A stretch of 64,000 nucleotides of DNA from Phytoseiulus persimilis (GCA_037576195.1 CM075101.1:14198001-14262000); one strand, 5' to 3'. Counted from the stretch's first letter, positions 51,201 to 64,000 are shown. Notes: generated by a model not told the origin, from the letters alone. Program-made: numbers and translations.

Positions 51201-54200
51201 CGCTTGGCTCCGTCGTCGAGCGAGTGTCCCCTAGCAATCGGACGAGCGGGCACTTCTCGCAGCTAGCGACCGACGGGAACCTCTTGAATGGAATAGTTTC
51301 TTGCGTTTTTGGAGGAACAAGCAAGGGAGCGAAGAATGAAGAAGAAGTGGAAGACTGGTGTCAAACCTCTCCCGCAGAACCCGTGGCGCGTCGAGAACAA
51401 ACAGAAGGAACAGCGCTCCAATTCGTCGCGGGAGCTTCATCAGCAAATTTTAATCAAGTCTGTGACTACGGTTCCCTCGACGAGCGTTTGTAGATACACG
51501 GAAACAAGAGAGAATGGGTAGCCGCAGTGTTCGTGGACACGCGACTTCGAATAGCTCGATAAAGTTGCGCGCTCTGCTCTATCAGAGGGAAAACTCGACC
51601 AGCATTGGCGAGACTTTCAGGAAGCCTGCATCCACAAGTGTGTTCGGGTCTCGAACGACGAGGCCAACGCGGCCGAACCTGTCCCGACATGGGTCGCGCT
51701 ATTATTTCCATTTCTCCTTGTTTCCGTTTCCAACAATAGTGACCCTGTTTTTGTTTGTAGGACGGCACGCAGGTCCAGTGTCGACTCGCGGACGGAGTTG
51801 GCTCCATGTTTGCGATCGGGCAGGCGAGCGAGCACTGGGACGAGCGAGCGAACCAACGAACGTACAAACGACGCACGGGGCTCGACCAACCGAGCAGGCC
51901 GAGCATGTGCTCTCTATTTACTGCTGTGATAGACCGAACACAAGCCACACGCAGCGCCGTACATACGGCCAGGCTGCATTTGAAATTCTGATTTAACGCT
52001 GCCGTCTTCTGTTTGGTTCTGTCGTGGCCGCGCAGCGTTCGTTAGGTGGCTTGCAGCGTACGGCAACTTATCAATCCGCCTGAAGAGACGACCACTGGAC
52101 ACGGTAAGCTCGCTCTTTGTCCAGTCGACAGCCTACCCATCTTGACTCGAAACGGAAGTGTTCAACAATCAACAGAGGCCTCCGACAGACGTTGTAAATT
52201 AAAGTCACTCGTCATGGTCACTGGCTCACATCATAGGTCTCGAATTCCCACCGAGCGATTAATTCGACGTATTCCAGCCGTAACACCTTGGTAGGTTGGA
52301 TTCCCGGAGGAGTTCACATCAGACCGCTGTCTTCGAGCAAATGTTTGGTCGCGTGGCAGCTGTGTTGTTCCTCCGAATTCCGCTCAAGGCCGAGCAGATT
52401 CATCGCGCCGAGATCTTGGGACCCAGGGTCCGCAGTTGAGCCCTCCTCACTCCCGATCGTGCGCTGCGGACGTCTACTCAACAGTTTTCTTGAACGATTC
52501 CAATCAGGATACACTGCACGGACAAAAGTTCCGCGGCGGCGGTGCTCGAAAAAATCTTGACGTCGTCTGAGCCATCGCAGTGTGCGGGTCGTGGTCGAAC
52601 GCTGGCAGCCAGGCAGAGGGTGCGAAATACGACGATCTGGATCCATCTGGACAATCTTGATGATCCGGGTCCGTTGCCGGCCGAAAAATTCCCTGAATAT
52701 CTGCTTGCACAAAGTTTGACAGTGACATGATAGAAGTACGCCGGACTCCAGTCTCCCCGGCGTCGAGCGTGGAACTTGTAGGTCCATCTAATGTAGGTCC
52801 GGCGATGTCATTACGGGAAATCTATTGTTCCCTAGCATCTTAAACAGCTTATCGCATTCCCTATCAGGCATCCACGCTGCGAATTTTTGAGATGTCGTGT
52901 GTAACACGATGTCAAGACAAGCTCGATTCCATACCGACGTCTGCAGAGTTCGCATGTCGCCCCCTCATAACTGAGAGATTCTATGTCGTCTTCCTTTCTA
53001 ATTCCGCGAGGCTCCGTTTCTCCATCCCTCTCCGACCTCCTTCGTCTGCTTCCATTACTCAAATACGACGCCAGCTTAATTGGCTTAGTCGCCCAACTCT
53101 TGCTGAGGCACTAACTAGCCAAGCAAGGCAGCAACCACCCTTGCTCATAACAGTCTACAAAGATAAAAGGCAACGACAACCACAGCCACCAACCAGCATT
53201 GTGTGATCAAGACTTAGCCGGCAACCGCGGGCCATGCCGATCTGAGAGACATACCACTTTTCTTTAAGTGTCTCTCTACGTTCGGGAGTTTCCTCTTGAG
53301 TATTTCCTCTGCCTTTTTTCTTATCTTACAGGAACGACTCATTGCCGAGCGAGAGACTTGAAGGGATCATTATCAACATCAGACTGCGCTTTGCTTCAAG
53401 TTTCCCGCGGAAAGAGGAGTCTTGCCCGCGGCATCCAGTCCCAGAGTTCCCATTTTTTTCGTTTAGCGACGTCGGCAGGGGAATCCTCGTCGACAGGCGG
53501 GCGGCTCAGCGACGACCTCGGAATATCCGTCAGATATCATGAGACGTCTTTGTATAGACGGCTGATGCGAGCCGAGCCGAACGGACAACTTCTCACCGTG
53601 ATTGGACGTCGGACGTTTTGGAAGACAATGCGGCGGAGATTCTCGGGGACCAGTGATATGGGCACTCATCATTCGTGGAGGATTGGCCAGAGGAGGAATG
53701 ACTCCCTCTTTCTCACTCCCTCCGCAGTGAATATGTCGGTTCTCGCGAGTGGAGCTCAGTGTCACCGTTCGTTCGAGTCCTCGGATTGGGGAGTGTTTCT
53801 CTTTTCGCGGAAAATTCTCGATACCATCGAAACAACTTGACTATTTACCTTCGAGTGCGGGGCCCCGGGCATAGTTTCCTTAGTATGTTTTCTGAATGGA
53901 AAGTCTTAGGTTCCCTCCAGAGCGAGAAGAGCAGATAATACGCGGGGACTTGGGAGGGAGCGAGGGTATTCGAAATAACGGTTTCTGTACGTCCGTTCAT
54001 AATATCCTCGGCAGCGGCGACGGAATGTTTTGCATTCATCTAAGTCTAACGGGGTCATTTTGAAATAATGTCCTCCGTTCAACCTCTCTACGCTGTCCCG
54101 AGTTGTTCTCTTCCATGCGAGAATCGAAGAGGCCGATGACGCGTCGCTCGACCTCCGTTCTGTCGTCCTAGGCGCGGATCGGTGGCGGATCCCACCGGAA

Positions 54201-56981
54201 TCGGCGAAATAGAAACACAACTCGAGCGAGGTCGATGAGAAGTTTTCTCAAGGCGAGTGCGCTACTGCCTCCTGGACATCGCATCGAAACTTCATGAGCG
54301 ACAGTGGATGGTCGAGAACGCATCTGTGGCCGAGAGGCTCTGTCAATATTAGGAGAGGGAGCGGCTGGCTCAGAAGTCTGTTTTCCTTCCACGCTTACTC
54401 CAGGTGAACGCAGTTCGTTCGTCGTTGCACTGCGCCCTTTGTAGGTTATGAACCGGTCCGGGATACGGTTTCGTCACTTGTCATCTCTAACGGCAGCTAC
54501 AAAAGTAACACAACAAGCGCGAGACAAACTACCCATCCATCAACACACAGCGGAGCAGGCGCGATGTTTCGGACCACTTCGACCCCAACAGCTGAGGCGG
54601 ACGTGTGACCCAGGCACGTGAGAACTCATGCGCGCATGCAAGTATCCGTCCACATGAACGTGAATTTCATTCTCATGCACTCAATGAGCGTTGAACGCTG
54701 CCATTGGCTACTCTCCGATGCTCAATGGGATCTTCGATGGTGAGCTGGAAACGTTCCCTTCGCTCCGTGGCTCCGAGATTTCTTTAGATAGACCACAGAG
54801 TTAGAAACGGTGTGGGGGCGGGAGCCAGAGTGGACTCACTGAGCGGTTTTTGATCTCCTACTTTTGTCTCGATCTCGGAGACAACAAGAACTCTGTTCGG
54901 CCGCCCGCTCGGCTGACCGCGTACCTTCGGCCGAACTTTTATAGGCCACCGAAACGTTTGAGCGGACAAGATGGGACCACGTAACCTCCAGCTGGTGGTC
55001 GCTGCGCCCACTCACTCCGTCATCCTCCGCTCCCTTCGTTCCATGAGTCTCCTCCCCGATGCGTTCCGTTACCGTCCCCCGGAGCGTGAAGCCCCAAACA
55101 GTGTTCGAATGTCTTCGGATATGGTTGCCCTTCAGTTCATTCCAGAGTCTTCAGGATCGGCTCATTGCATGTCGGCTTCCGAGCCTTGACCAGCCCGAGC
55201 CCAGAGTGGGACAGTGTTCGAGAAAACTTTCAGCATCGCAAGATGAGATCTTCATCATCAACTCGTCCCTATTGAGATCTTGCTCAATCACAAGATCCGA
55301 TCCCTCATCCGTTCTGGTTTCCGCTCTGGAGCAAATCCAAGAACCGGAAGAACAAGGCACGATCCACCGGGAGACGGAGCTCCATGAAACGGAACCGCTA
55401 ATCTATGCCCAGGTATCCCCACTCGTTTCCTCATAACTACTCCATGCGAGAAGGATGACACCCCAAGGCTATGAGACATCGCTCAAGTAGAGCTCTCATG
55501 GCCAGCGTTCCCGATCAAAGCTTCCGAGAGCTTCATATAAGCATCGAGAAGTCAAGGCGCTCGAACAATATTTAGTTCCTCTTCTCTTTCCACTCCGCCC
55601 GAATCGGCGGTCCGTAACAGAGTTTTCGAAAATATCCGATATACAGTCCTCGCCCGGGAGTTCCCTCAGTTGTTCGGGCTCAATCTTCCAATCGATTCGC
55701 AGCACGACGACGCCGATGCTAGTGCTATTGCAAGTGAACTATGATAAAAACGACTTGATCACTTCATGTGATTGTGATAACATCGTTGCTGCTCTTGAAG
55801 AGTCGGTCGGCTGTGATTCGGAAATGAATGAAGAGCCAGATCGATGTTGACTGAGCACATACATACGTATCGAAGCGTTTCTCCTCTGCGCGTTTCACAG
55901 AGCTTCGGTGAGAGACAGAGCCGGGTTTGCATTTCACTTGTTCAGATATTTATTTGCCCTTGGCAAACGGAAGAGCGGACGAGCTACGACCTAATCTAGC
56001 GATCGGTCCTCCTGTGCCGGTCAAGCTCCTTACGCTCCCTCCGTCACGACCGGATTTCTTGCTGGTGGTGTCCTCTTCCTCTGTTATTCGCCTTCTCTAT
56101 TCCTCATTTCGTCCTTCCCTCTCGCACCACGGGGTGCTCTTGAGTTGTTGCTAGCCAGCGCTCGGTGACCGATGGAAATATTCAGCAGCGACATGTTGAA
56201 CTCTCTGTATTCTCAAGTGTGATTGGGTTGTACACGACGGAGGGTTTCTGTACACGCGACCCGCAATAGATACTGTCAGTGTTTCGGTCACGAAAGCTCG
56301 AGTCTTTGGGATTTTAGGCTGTCCACCTATACATGCGTGTCCAGATAGATTTTAATGAGCGAATCTTGTCAGCTATGCTGATTTTGTGAGCGCCTAGTCG
56401 TGGATCGTTGTAACCCGTGCACCAGGCTCAACGTCGCCGAGGAGCTGGGAGTCTCCGTCGTCGAATCGGGCGGTTCAGGTTCTGCTTGAAGTACCACTTT
56501 TTCGACAACGCTGAGGTTCGGATGTTCGAGAGAAAGCTGAAGATGCTCTCGAGGACACGAAACAAAACCTATGGTCGGAGTTCGCTTCTTGCTACTCAGA
56601 TTCTGAAGAATTCAGCAGTCCTGAACGCTCCCCGACAGGAGGCACAGGTTGGTTTGCGGCTGCTGCGTTTGCTTGCGTGCCCGGAACAATCTCATAACGT
56701 AGTGGGATCCATCCGGAGGAAAGCAAAACGTTCAAAGCCCCTTTTTCATCTCATCTTCTCCCCCGTTCCCTCGGTTGTCGTTGTCGCCGTGCTGGTGGAC
56801 GGAGTTGTTGGCGTAGTCTTCCTCCCCGTAGCTCGGTACGAGTTCCTCCTTAGAGTTGGGGCTTCTTTAGGGACAGGACAACGACCATCGTAGCAAGATT
56901 TATAGCTCACAGCGAGCGGGTGTTAGCGGAGCTGTGTCTCCCCCCTCACTCATCGCAGTCGTACTCTTTCCTGAGACCGTT

Positions 56982-56985
<4 letters not shown>

Positions 56986-57016
<31 letters not shown>
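56986..57016. repeat. (TA)n microsatellite
   Basis: About 31 bp of uninterrupted alternating A/T, followed at 57017-57036 by a near-palindromic CATGTATACGTATATACATG block. This is likely length-polymorphic and has no sign of function. Confidence 0.95.
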
Positions 57017-57023
<7 letters not shown>

Positions 57024-60000
57024 ACGTATATACATGCACGAGAAACTCGAGATCTCCTCTCGTAAAGGAGTCGTACGGACGGCACCGGGGGGGGAGAAAG
57101 GATACCTTGTAATTGCGAACAAGCAGGTGGCCTTGCCGTCACGCAACCCTACCGCTGCAAAGGAAATGATCTCTTCCTGCCATCGCCGAATCGTAACGAA
57201 CGACATTCAGGTTTCAGACTCTACGGAAAGTACTATTTTTCTTTCATGGGGACCCATGGCACGAAGTCCTCGATTGCGTAGCGTCCACATCGGTTACAGT
57301 GCAGCATTCGCTGGATGCTGCACAGCCCTCTAGCTGCTGCACGTCTCTTGTCGGTCATCATTCGGGGCACGAATTTTGACAGAACTAGCGGGTGGAGAGG
57401 GTTTTCGGGGGCAGGGTTCGATGCAGGTAGATCCGATCGATCGATTGAAGAGCCCACCATCCCGGCCCCTGGAGACGCTGCCTCTCGTTTAATGACTTGC
57501 ACCCTCACTAGCACCGGGATTGGACCTCCAGCAACTCTGGTCATAGCAAAACGACGACATCGAGTAAAATATTCGGGACTTGGACCGTGGCAACAGGAGA
57601 ATACACAATCAATAGTTTCAGGTCTGCTCGGTCGCGACAAGCCTCACCACAGAGACACACGAGCGAACCCTTTCAATAACTCCCGCACGGTCAGGTGAGT
57701 CGAATATCCCGATGAACAGTCAAACGGGCAGAGCAACAAGATGAACGCCATAGTGTGTCTGTCCGAATATACAGTGTATCGTTCAGTTGGCAGAACCGAG
57801 TCCACTGATCGGCACGACAAGCAACCGACCCTAACCTGACCACCGGCAGTCGTAGCAGCGATACTCAAAGAGAATTCAGCAGAGCGTGCGGTCAGCCCCA
57901 TCGCTTGTCCGCTGGCTCCCTCTGCGCGGAGACCTGGTGCTCGGCTGGCCTGCTCGCTCGCCGCAGGACGTGAGAGGCCACGTACCAGTGGGGACTCCAC
58001 CTACGAACTCAATAGAATTAAGAGACTTCATCTGTTGCAGTCTTCTTCTCTGTTCTCTTTCCTCGCGTCCGTTCCCATCGGGCGCGCGAATTCGCAAACG
58101 AAAAGCTTCGGTTCCGGGAAGTGTTCGGAGTAAGCTGGTTCAGTAGATTTTAGCTTTAACGGCTATCGCTGCGCGAAGAGCTCTGAGTGATTCCGATCTC
58201 ACACGACGTGGTTTATTGGATCGCGCAATCATTAATTCAACAGTTGACAGCACTGAATGCCCCAGCCCAAAGCTCCAAAACCGTCATCTGTTTGGAAGAC
58301 AGCCGGCCGGAAGACGAGCGAAAACCTGCTCATCGGAATTTCAACCGCACGAATCGCGGAACAGCAAGACTCCCGGTGAGGGGAACCTGCCCTGATTCGA
58401 TCATTCGGGGGCTCTCAAAAGACAGAGCCAGTCATGGCTATTCCGACTGCTTGACAAAGGGCAGAGGCAAGTGGCCACAACGCTCCGAGAGATGGTCCGC
58501 TCTTCCGATCTGCATGCGCAAAAGATAAAATTGGAGTGGCCTCAATGCGCTGCAAAGACGACGAACTCTCCCCGACTGAGAGTTCGGGCGGAAGGAGTCG
58601 ACAGAAGGAAGCGAATGAATTCTTTTCCGATTTTTAGGTTCCACTGTGCCTGGCACCGGTCCTTTCCGTCCCCGATCATGAACGAATTCCGAAACGGTGA
58701 ATCGGCGCGAAAAAATCCAATGAACTTATTCTCTACGCCTGGAAGGCCAAGTTTCTGGACGTGTTTTCGTTTTCCCTCATTCCACCGCCTGATTGTCTCG
58801 AAGGCCTCTCGTCTGCTCTCAAGCGCTCGGCGACTGCTGGGAGGGCGTTGGACGACCACCAGGACAACTATCCAGCCCGGCAGCCTCTTCTCCCGCCGAG
58901 CTGGGGGTACCACCAAGTTTTGTGGGGATAGTCTCGATGCGACTGGAATAGCAGCGGCGGCGGCGGCGGCAGCGGCTCTATGAACGGAAGGGTTTGTTGC
59001 TCACCCGCGGTCTTCCGCTGCCTATCTCGCCGAGCTGGGGAGCGAGCCAAGATGGAAAGTAGAGGAAATATTCGTCTCCTTTGTTGTTGTCTCTCGTAGT
59101 CATCGTCGTCGTCGTTTTCTTTTCTACTGACTGCGTGCTCACTTGCTTCTCGCACACACCCCATCTCTCTGCCCTCATTTTGCCTGCCGCCGTCGGCAGT
59201 GACACTCCACGTACACAACCACCAACAGCAAGGCGGGACGCGGAATCGGTCCGAGCAACGCACAGCCTTGCGGTGGAAGAGAGAAAATGTTTGCAGCGAC
59301 TCTTGTCTGCTCGGCCGAAGCGCCCCAACTATTCATAAGATCAGATAGATCGTATGGCAGGCGTTAGGAGACGTGTTGGAAAGACCCTTCGAGCACAGCT
59401 CGCATATCCGATAGCTTCTCAAACTTGAATGCTCCTTGGAGGAGGCGGAGAGAATCCGACGCGTCCTCAGACTCGGGGACGCTGTTAACAGTGACTCGAT
59501 CGGAGCGAGTGACCTATGAAATTTGTGGTCAGGAACCCCATCGGGGTACCGCAACATGGCGCTCTCGACGTATGTCTGGACTCGGTTGGCGAATTCATGG
59601 CCCAGAATTTGAATCTAGCGCAACTGCCTACAGTCCACCGTTAGTGGAATGAATTCCTCGTTTGACGGAGCTCGATTAGTGAAACAAGCGTGGCACATAT
59701 GAATCAGAGGAATCCGTTCTCCTGGGAGTTCGATTTACAGGTGACCCATTCCTCGTTTTGCGAGAATCTCCTCATTTCGGGTTAGCATCCTTGAGGGACT
59801 CGTTACAGTTTCACGCGTCCGACGCGATGAATTCGAAGTACCTGTCGCCGAGGCAAATTTCTCTCTTTGACTCTTCCCCGTGTCGGGGACTCCCCAGGTA
59901 GTCCCCCGTTGTCAGCTGTAGGCGCATGAGTCATTCCCATATGAAGCCAAAGCGGGATAGGTGACGCACTCGAGCTCACTCTCGACTGCACAAGCCTCGT

Positions 60001-60520
60001 GCTCTGTCTAACGACCTCCTGTCTCATCTCACCAGCGTTATCCAACGAGGTCACCGGAAATTCCACTGGTAGCGGTCTCAATACCCGAAAAGTCTCCACA
60101 TTACCGGCGGAATCAATGAGCTAGTTGTAGGAATCGTCGATGCTCCAAAATGAATAATTCCGGAAAAACTTCTCCGACGCGTCTGAATCCCGCGAGAAAA
60201 GTTTGCTGCTCTCAAAGGAAAAGGTGACGGACTTGCAAATGAAGGATCGAGCACGAGTTCCGCCCGCGGAGTTGTAAACGAGTATCCGACTCGGTTTTTG
60301 TCTAACGTGAACATAGCCTGGATATGTCGCAGCCGGAACCGCCCTCCCAAGTGTATCAACCCGGCGTCGGCAGCCCTTCTTCCGAATTTTTATCAATAAT
60401 CATAACAACAGCTCACGTAGACACCGTGTTGACGGATTGACTTTATGGAGGGGAACGTCCTGGAAAGGGAGAATCGAAATGTTCCGCGTCGGGAACTTGG
60501 ATATGACTATGATGACATAC

Positions 60521-61153
60521 CTTCAGAAGTTTTTTGCAGGCTGAAATTTCGCCCGCCGAGGGCTGTCCAGTGGAAGTCGGAAGCGGTCCCGAATCCTTGC
60601 CGTCGTCCGGTTTCGCACTTGGTGAAGGCTGATCCTGGGGTGCCAGAGGAGCTGCGTCCTGATGGCAACTTGCGAACAGCTTTACCATTTGGAAAACAAC
60701 CGCGTCCGGCTTCAGTGGTTTCAGAGAAGGCTCGATTCCGTCTGCGAGGAACACTTTGGCATAAATCGCTTCAAGCATTGGCAGGGTTGAAGGCATCGTT
60801 TCGATGAAAACTTCGATCGGCAGATCGGACAGAATCGAACGGAAAGTCGACTGATTCAGTCGGTTGATAAAGTTCGCAGCCTCCTTGTGTTGCGCGCTTT
60901 CGTACATGCGGAGTATTCGCCGAATCGCAAGGCCGGGGGACACGTCTGAAATCGTCATCGACTGAACCCTGGCCTGCGCCGACGGCGACTGGTCGGCATC
61001 GGCTTGAAAGCCGGCCTGCCAGTGGGAACTCCTCCAAGTGAGTTTCTGTACGTTCCGTCTGTTGGCAGCGCGCTCCGGTTTGAAGCGGGGTTCTGCGGAG
61101 CCCGGTTGCCAAACAGGCTGCGAGTTTAGTGCACCCAGTCCGGGGGCGGCCAT
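60521..61153 (-). CDS. First recognised coding exon of a large minus-strand gene (residues 1-211, family not recognised)
   Basis: The exon runs from an ATG at 61153 (context GCGATGG, an upstream in-frame TAA present) to a donor CTGAAG|GTATGT with GT at 60520-60519. It is 633 nt, exactly 211 codons, ending in phase 0. Residues 1-70 are basic and polar. Residues 75-165 read as a run of amphipathic helices (for example IRRILRMYESAQHKEAANF, then FRSILSDLPIEVFIETMP, then LPMLEAIYAKVF). Residues 166-202 are a Pro/Ser/Asp-rich linker that looks disordered. Residues 203-211 (ISACKKLLK) restart a helix that continues smoothly into exon 2. There is no signal peptide, membrane segment or catalytic motif, so an intracellular helical scaffold or adaptor protein is inferred. 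I do not recognise the family. A GTG at 61195 opens the same frame further upstream, but the ATG is the natural start. Further 5' coding sequence cannot be excluded. Confidence 0.78.
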
Positions 61154-64000
61154 CGCGGCGGTAGCAGCGGCACGACAAGGCGGCGGATTTGACACTTCAC
61201 GAATTCGAGATTATCCCTCCAGAGCTAACGAAAGTGTCAAAGTCTCCACAAAAACAACACTCGTTCAACGGCAGATCCAGCAGCGAGCACCCGTTCCTCG
61301 CAGTGGCGCGGACACGCGGCTACTGACACGCGGTTGGGTGAGGGGACCACGTTGCTATTAGGGTCCGCCTCCGGGTTCGCTCTCCTGCGACGACTCTTTC
61401 CTTCGTTTGAAGTTTGTGGCGCGTGGCAACGATCCCCCACTTCGCTGTTGATGCCATGGCTGCCGCTACTTGTTCTTCATCTATGATCCTCCTCTGACGG
61501 CTTGCTTCCCGAACGCGGTGTTCGGGCGCAGTCGCTATGGCTCGTTGGTTCCTTCGATGGCTTGAAGCATGCTTGTCTGTTTTCCTATTTTCGGTGTCAA
61601 TCGCTGCCAGGGCCTGTTGGGAACGGAGAACCATCCGACTCGGGAAGCCGATGAGGCGTCCATGGAGTCGATGGTGGCGAAGACACCTGCTCCCAGCCTC
61701 TCGTAAAGACTTTCGAGGAGGGCGAAAAATGTTGAGCTTCAAGTGCGCGACGCCACACTCCCGTTGTTGTAGACACAGTCGGGAAGCTGTGAGATATGAA
61801 TTCACAAGGGACTCGAGAAAGGAACTTAAGAACTCCGACTGGGGAGAAATGTGGGAGGATGATCCCCCGTGAATTTTTCCCACCTCGACGAGACCCCTGG
61901 GAACCCATAGTCTCGTGGAATCATGAAACTCGGGTCATGATTCTTCCGAGCTTGAAATTTCGAATCAATTGCAGCAAATCTCATCAGACGGAGGCTGAGA
62001 TGCGATATCTCACGATTTTCTCCTCTCCTTGGAAGCAGCTTCTTTCCAGCTATAAACGAATTTTATACTCGAGTCGAAGCGACGCCATGAGTATTGTGAT
62101 CGTACAAGCTTGTTCTAGCGTTCCGTATCCTTCTATACACTATGTGAGAGAATGGGACGGAAACTCCATAAAAAGAATTCATGAATGGTTCTAAGCTTTC
62201 CCGAACCTTCCCTCGGAGAAAGCTCAAAGTACCACCCATCTCATAGCATCGGATCGCACCACCGGATCAAGAACTGGTCGAGTATACATACATATTATAC
62301 ATATCGGTGAAGCGGTTGAGAAATTCGAATTCGGCGCATGATCCTTGAGCCCACCGCTTCGTAGGATTCTGAGACGGTGGAGAGAAGGTGCCAAATCGAC
62401 GACGAGTCCACATTGCAAACTCAAGCAGCATCCTAGATTGTTTTGGTGAGACCTCTCCCAGTTTGGCACGAACGCCGATCAAGCTGCGGGCCCACCCCGT
62501 GGAGCATAAAGTACCCGAGTAGTAATTGTGAGGTAAGGAGCAATCGGTGCGGTTGGATGTCTGGCCAGTCGCCTGACTTCGAACCTGGATGGACAAAACA
62601 AGAGAATGTGCGCAAAAGTACTGGTAAACCGAAGTAAAGGAAGAAAGAGCGAGAGAGTTTTCTCTCCTAGAGCGCTGACATCGGCGGAGATCTCGACGTG
62701 AATCGGAGTTGATCGTGGCGCTTCCGGTGCTGAGCTCAGCTCAAAAATCACATCAAATGTGCCCCATAATGTGTTGTCACGTGAAGTGAATGGAAACCAG
62801 ACGGAAGCACTCAAAAACTTAAGGCAGAGCAATGTCAAAGACTTGAGTTCAGGGGACGATTTTGTGGGGTAACGAGCGTAGCAACACGGGCGCGTTCGGA
62901 GTCACCAGGGAACCGTGCAATGGAGTAGACGAACGCAAAGCGGAGCTCGGCTATGCCTGAGTCACTCCGCGCATACTCGTGAAGATGATGCCTTTCTGTT
63001 TCTCGATGCGTATTTAGCTTGTTCATCGCCCTTTCCTGAAATGCTCAATTTCTTCAAACGGAGGAACCTCATCCAGTGGTTTCGGCATCCGTGATATCGG
63101 CATATTCGGGGCATATTTGGAGGAACAGCAAGATTGCGATGTTAGAAGAGGCAAACTCAAAACCGGGCGACCTCTCCACTCTTCAGCCGATTACCAAGTG
63201 TCCCATCTTGGAGATGAGCTAGAGCCATCGAGCTTGTATTCTACACAATTCTATCATCACGTTTGTCATCGACACGTCGCGATCTCAGTTGAGACCAGTC
63301 GCGTCACAGTGATGGTCTCTTCCTGCACGCAGATTTGTCCCAGACGTGCCAAACCGCCGTTTCAATCATCAGAACCGAGAGGGTGGAATGCATCTTGGAG
63401 GAATTCCAGCACTGAGCGGTGGTTCAACTAGGGGTCACTGACTCTGCGGGACCGGAGTTGAATTCTTTCTCCACCGTGCTCCATTTGATCCGGATGACAT
63501 TGATCAGAATCAGGATCGCGGTTCTGCTGCCGCACTATTTTCCGATGATAGCATCATGTGGGCAAGTTGAATGAATGTTTCCTCCGCCTCTGTTTCGGCT
63601 CCTCTCCTGGTTCGCCAATGATTGCCTTTTTTTGCAAGAAAACAGCCGCTCCTGCCTGTACTTCTCCCGGACCATTGTATACATCAGGCTGGAGAGAAGG
63701 TCGGAAGGGCTCTGGGTTTTCGAGAGCCTGACATTTTGTCAACACAGTGCAACCTATTCGAAAACCACTTTTCCTTCCCTTCAGGAGCCTTCCCAAGAAC
63801 GAGGCCAACACTTCGCCGAAGAGTGAGGAGTTCCACCGAAGTCCATGCCGATCCGATGGATCTTGTACAACCGTATACATACGCAAAAACAAGCAGAATA
63901 AACAATTTTTTATGAGACACTGTACTAACCAGTCTCCGGCCGACTGTTCTGAGTGTCGTTCGGTTAAGTATACCCTTCGTAGGATTTAATTTATATCAGA
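61154..64000. other. Upstream region of the minus-strand gene: 5' leader, promoter and flank
   Basis: The leader and promoter of the gene should start within this stretch. A TATAAAA on the minus strand lies near 62052-62062, about 900 bp before the ATG; it is the only core-promoter-like element I saw, and it is weak evidence. A minus-strand open stretch at 62817-62640 starts at a good acceptor (TGCTCTGCCTTAAG) and reads TLWGTFDVIFELSSAPEAPR, but it has no donor. A plus-strand stretch near 63455-63560 reads APFDPDDIDQNQDRGSAAAL, again without splice support. No confident second gene. Confidence 0.4.
61320..61457 (-). other. Upstream ORF in the presumed 5' leader
   Basis: An ATG at 61457 opens a 45-codon frame (MASTAKWGIVATRHKLQTKE...) that stops at 61320, 167 nt before the main ATG. 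If the 5' leader of the gene extends this far without an intron, this uORF would dampen translation of the main frame. The transcription start is unknown, so this is conditional. Confidence 0.25.

Larger units (their letters stand above)
42951..60518. other. Intron 1, first segment (exon 1 to RP1)
   Basis: About 17.6 kb. It contains the tetranucleotide repeats near 43.8 and 44.2 kb, the tRNA-like fold at 45.3-45.4 kb, the LINE fragment at 47.6-48.3 kb, a 13-base C run near 50827, and the (TA)n tract at 57.0 kb. A plus-strand CAG|GTGAGT at 57694/57695 is on the wrong strand for the host gene. No further gene is supported. Confidence 0.5.
4671..60520 (-). other. Intron 1 of the minus-strand gene, 55,850 bp
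   Basis: This is inferred from the phase-0 donor GTATGT at 60520 and the phase-0 acceptor TTTGCAG ending at 4671. It occupies 87 percent of the window. It contains two ratchet-type splice sites on the gene's strand (42932/42931 and 28631/28630), one MITE, one LINE fragment, several microsatellites and a few weak coding candidates. The many open frames of 60-200 codons here are what non-coding sequence of about 50 percent GC gives by chance: they lie in overlapping frames on both strands, mostly lack ATG starts and have no paired splice sites. The intron would be shorter in effect if an alternative first exon lies within it; I saw no convincing one. Confidence 0.65.

Noticed and set aside
53268..53840. 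190-codon open frame, the longest of many in the intron
   Set aside because: It lacks splice sites, domain-like composition and conserved motifs; frames of this length are expected in sequence with few stop codons when non-ATG starts are allowed.
57622..57694. Plus-strand segment with acceptor TAGTTTCAG and a perfect donor CAG|GTGAGT (73 nt, reading LLGRDKPHHRDTRANPFNNS)
   Set aside because: Both splice signals are present, but on the strand opposite to the gene, with no neighbouring plus-strand exon; one CAG|GTGAGT by chance is expected in this much DNA.
62640..62817. Minus-strand open stretch after the acceptor TGCTCTGCCTTAAG, protein-like (FDVIFELSSAPEAPR)
   Set aside because: No usable donor and no partner exon; kept only as a note in the upstream region.

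Overview
This is a stretch of animal nuclear DNA, not bacterial or viral. There are no long ORFs with ribosome binding sites and no operons. Coding sequence appears as short, phase-matched exons bounded by GT/AG splice sites, and almost everything else is non-coding. CpG is not visibly depleted, and the few mobile elements are types common in arthropods. An invertebrate, possibly an arthropod such as a mite or tick, fits best. That placement is an inference from flavour only (chiefly the C-terminal region of the LINE) and is weak.

The main content is one minus-strand gene. Its first recognised coding exon (ATG at 61153, donor at 60520) encodes 211 residues. Exon 2 (4670-4527, 48 codons) and exon 3 (4360-4067, 98 codons) lie at the other end of the window. 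All three exons are whole numbers of codons, every junction is phase 0, and the joined reading is one helical, non-enzymatic protein of at least 357 residues that continues past the left edge. I could not name the family.

If this model is right, intron 1 is 55,850 bp and fills most of the window. Inside it, on the gene's own strand, are two sites in which a polypyrimidine tract and CAG are fused directly to a consensus 5' splice site: 42932/42931 (TTTCTCCTTGCAG|GTAAGT) and 28631/28630 (TTTTTTTTTCAG|GTGAGT). These look like recursive-splicing ratchet points and would cut the intron into 17.6, 14.3 and 24.0 kb steps. This is the most interesting signal in the window.

The intron also carries a 253-bp hAT-type MITE (12678-12930) with a perfect 8-bp target duplication, and a 642-bp 5'-truncated LINE fragment (47636-48277) with a 9-bp target duplication, a frameshift and a damaged zinc-knuckle motif. 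Several weaker items are listed with low confidence: a possible nested exon, a short ORF behind a TATA-like box, and a tRNA-like fold with a large insertion. The regions left of 4067 and right of 61153 hold no gene I can defend, apart from likely further exons of the same gene on the left and its 5' leader/promoter on the right.
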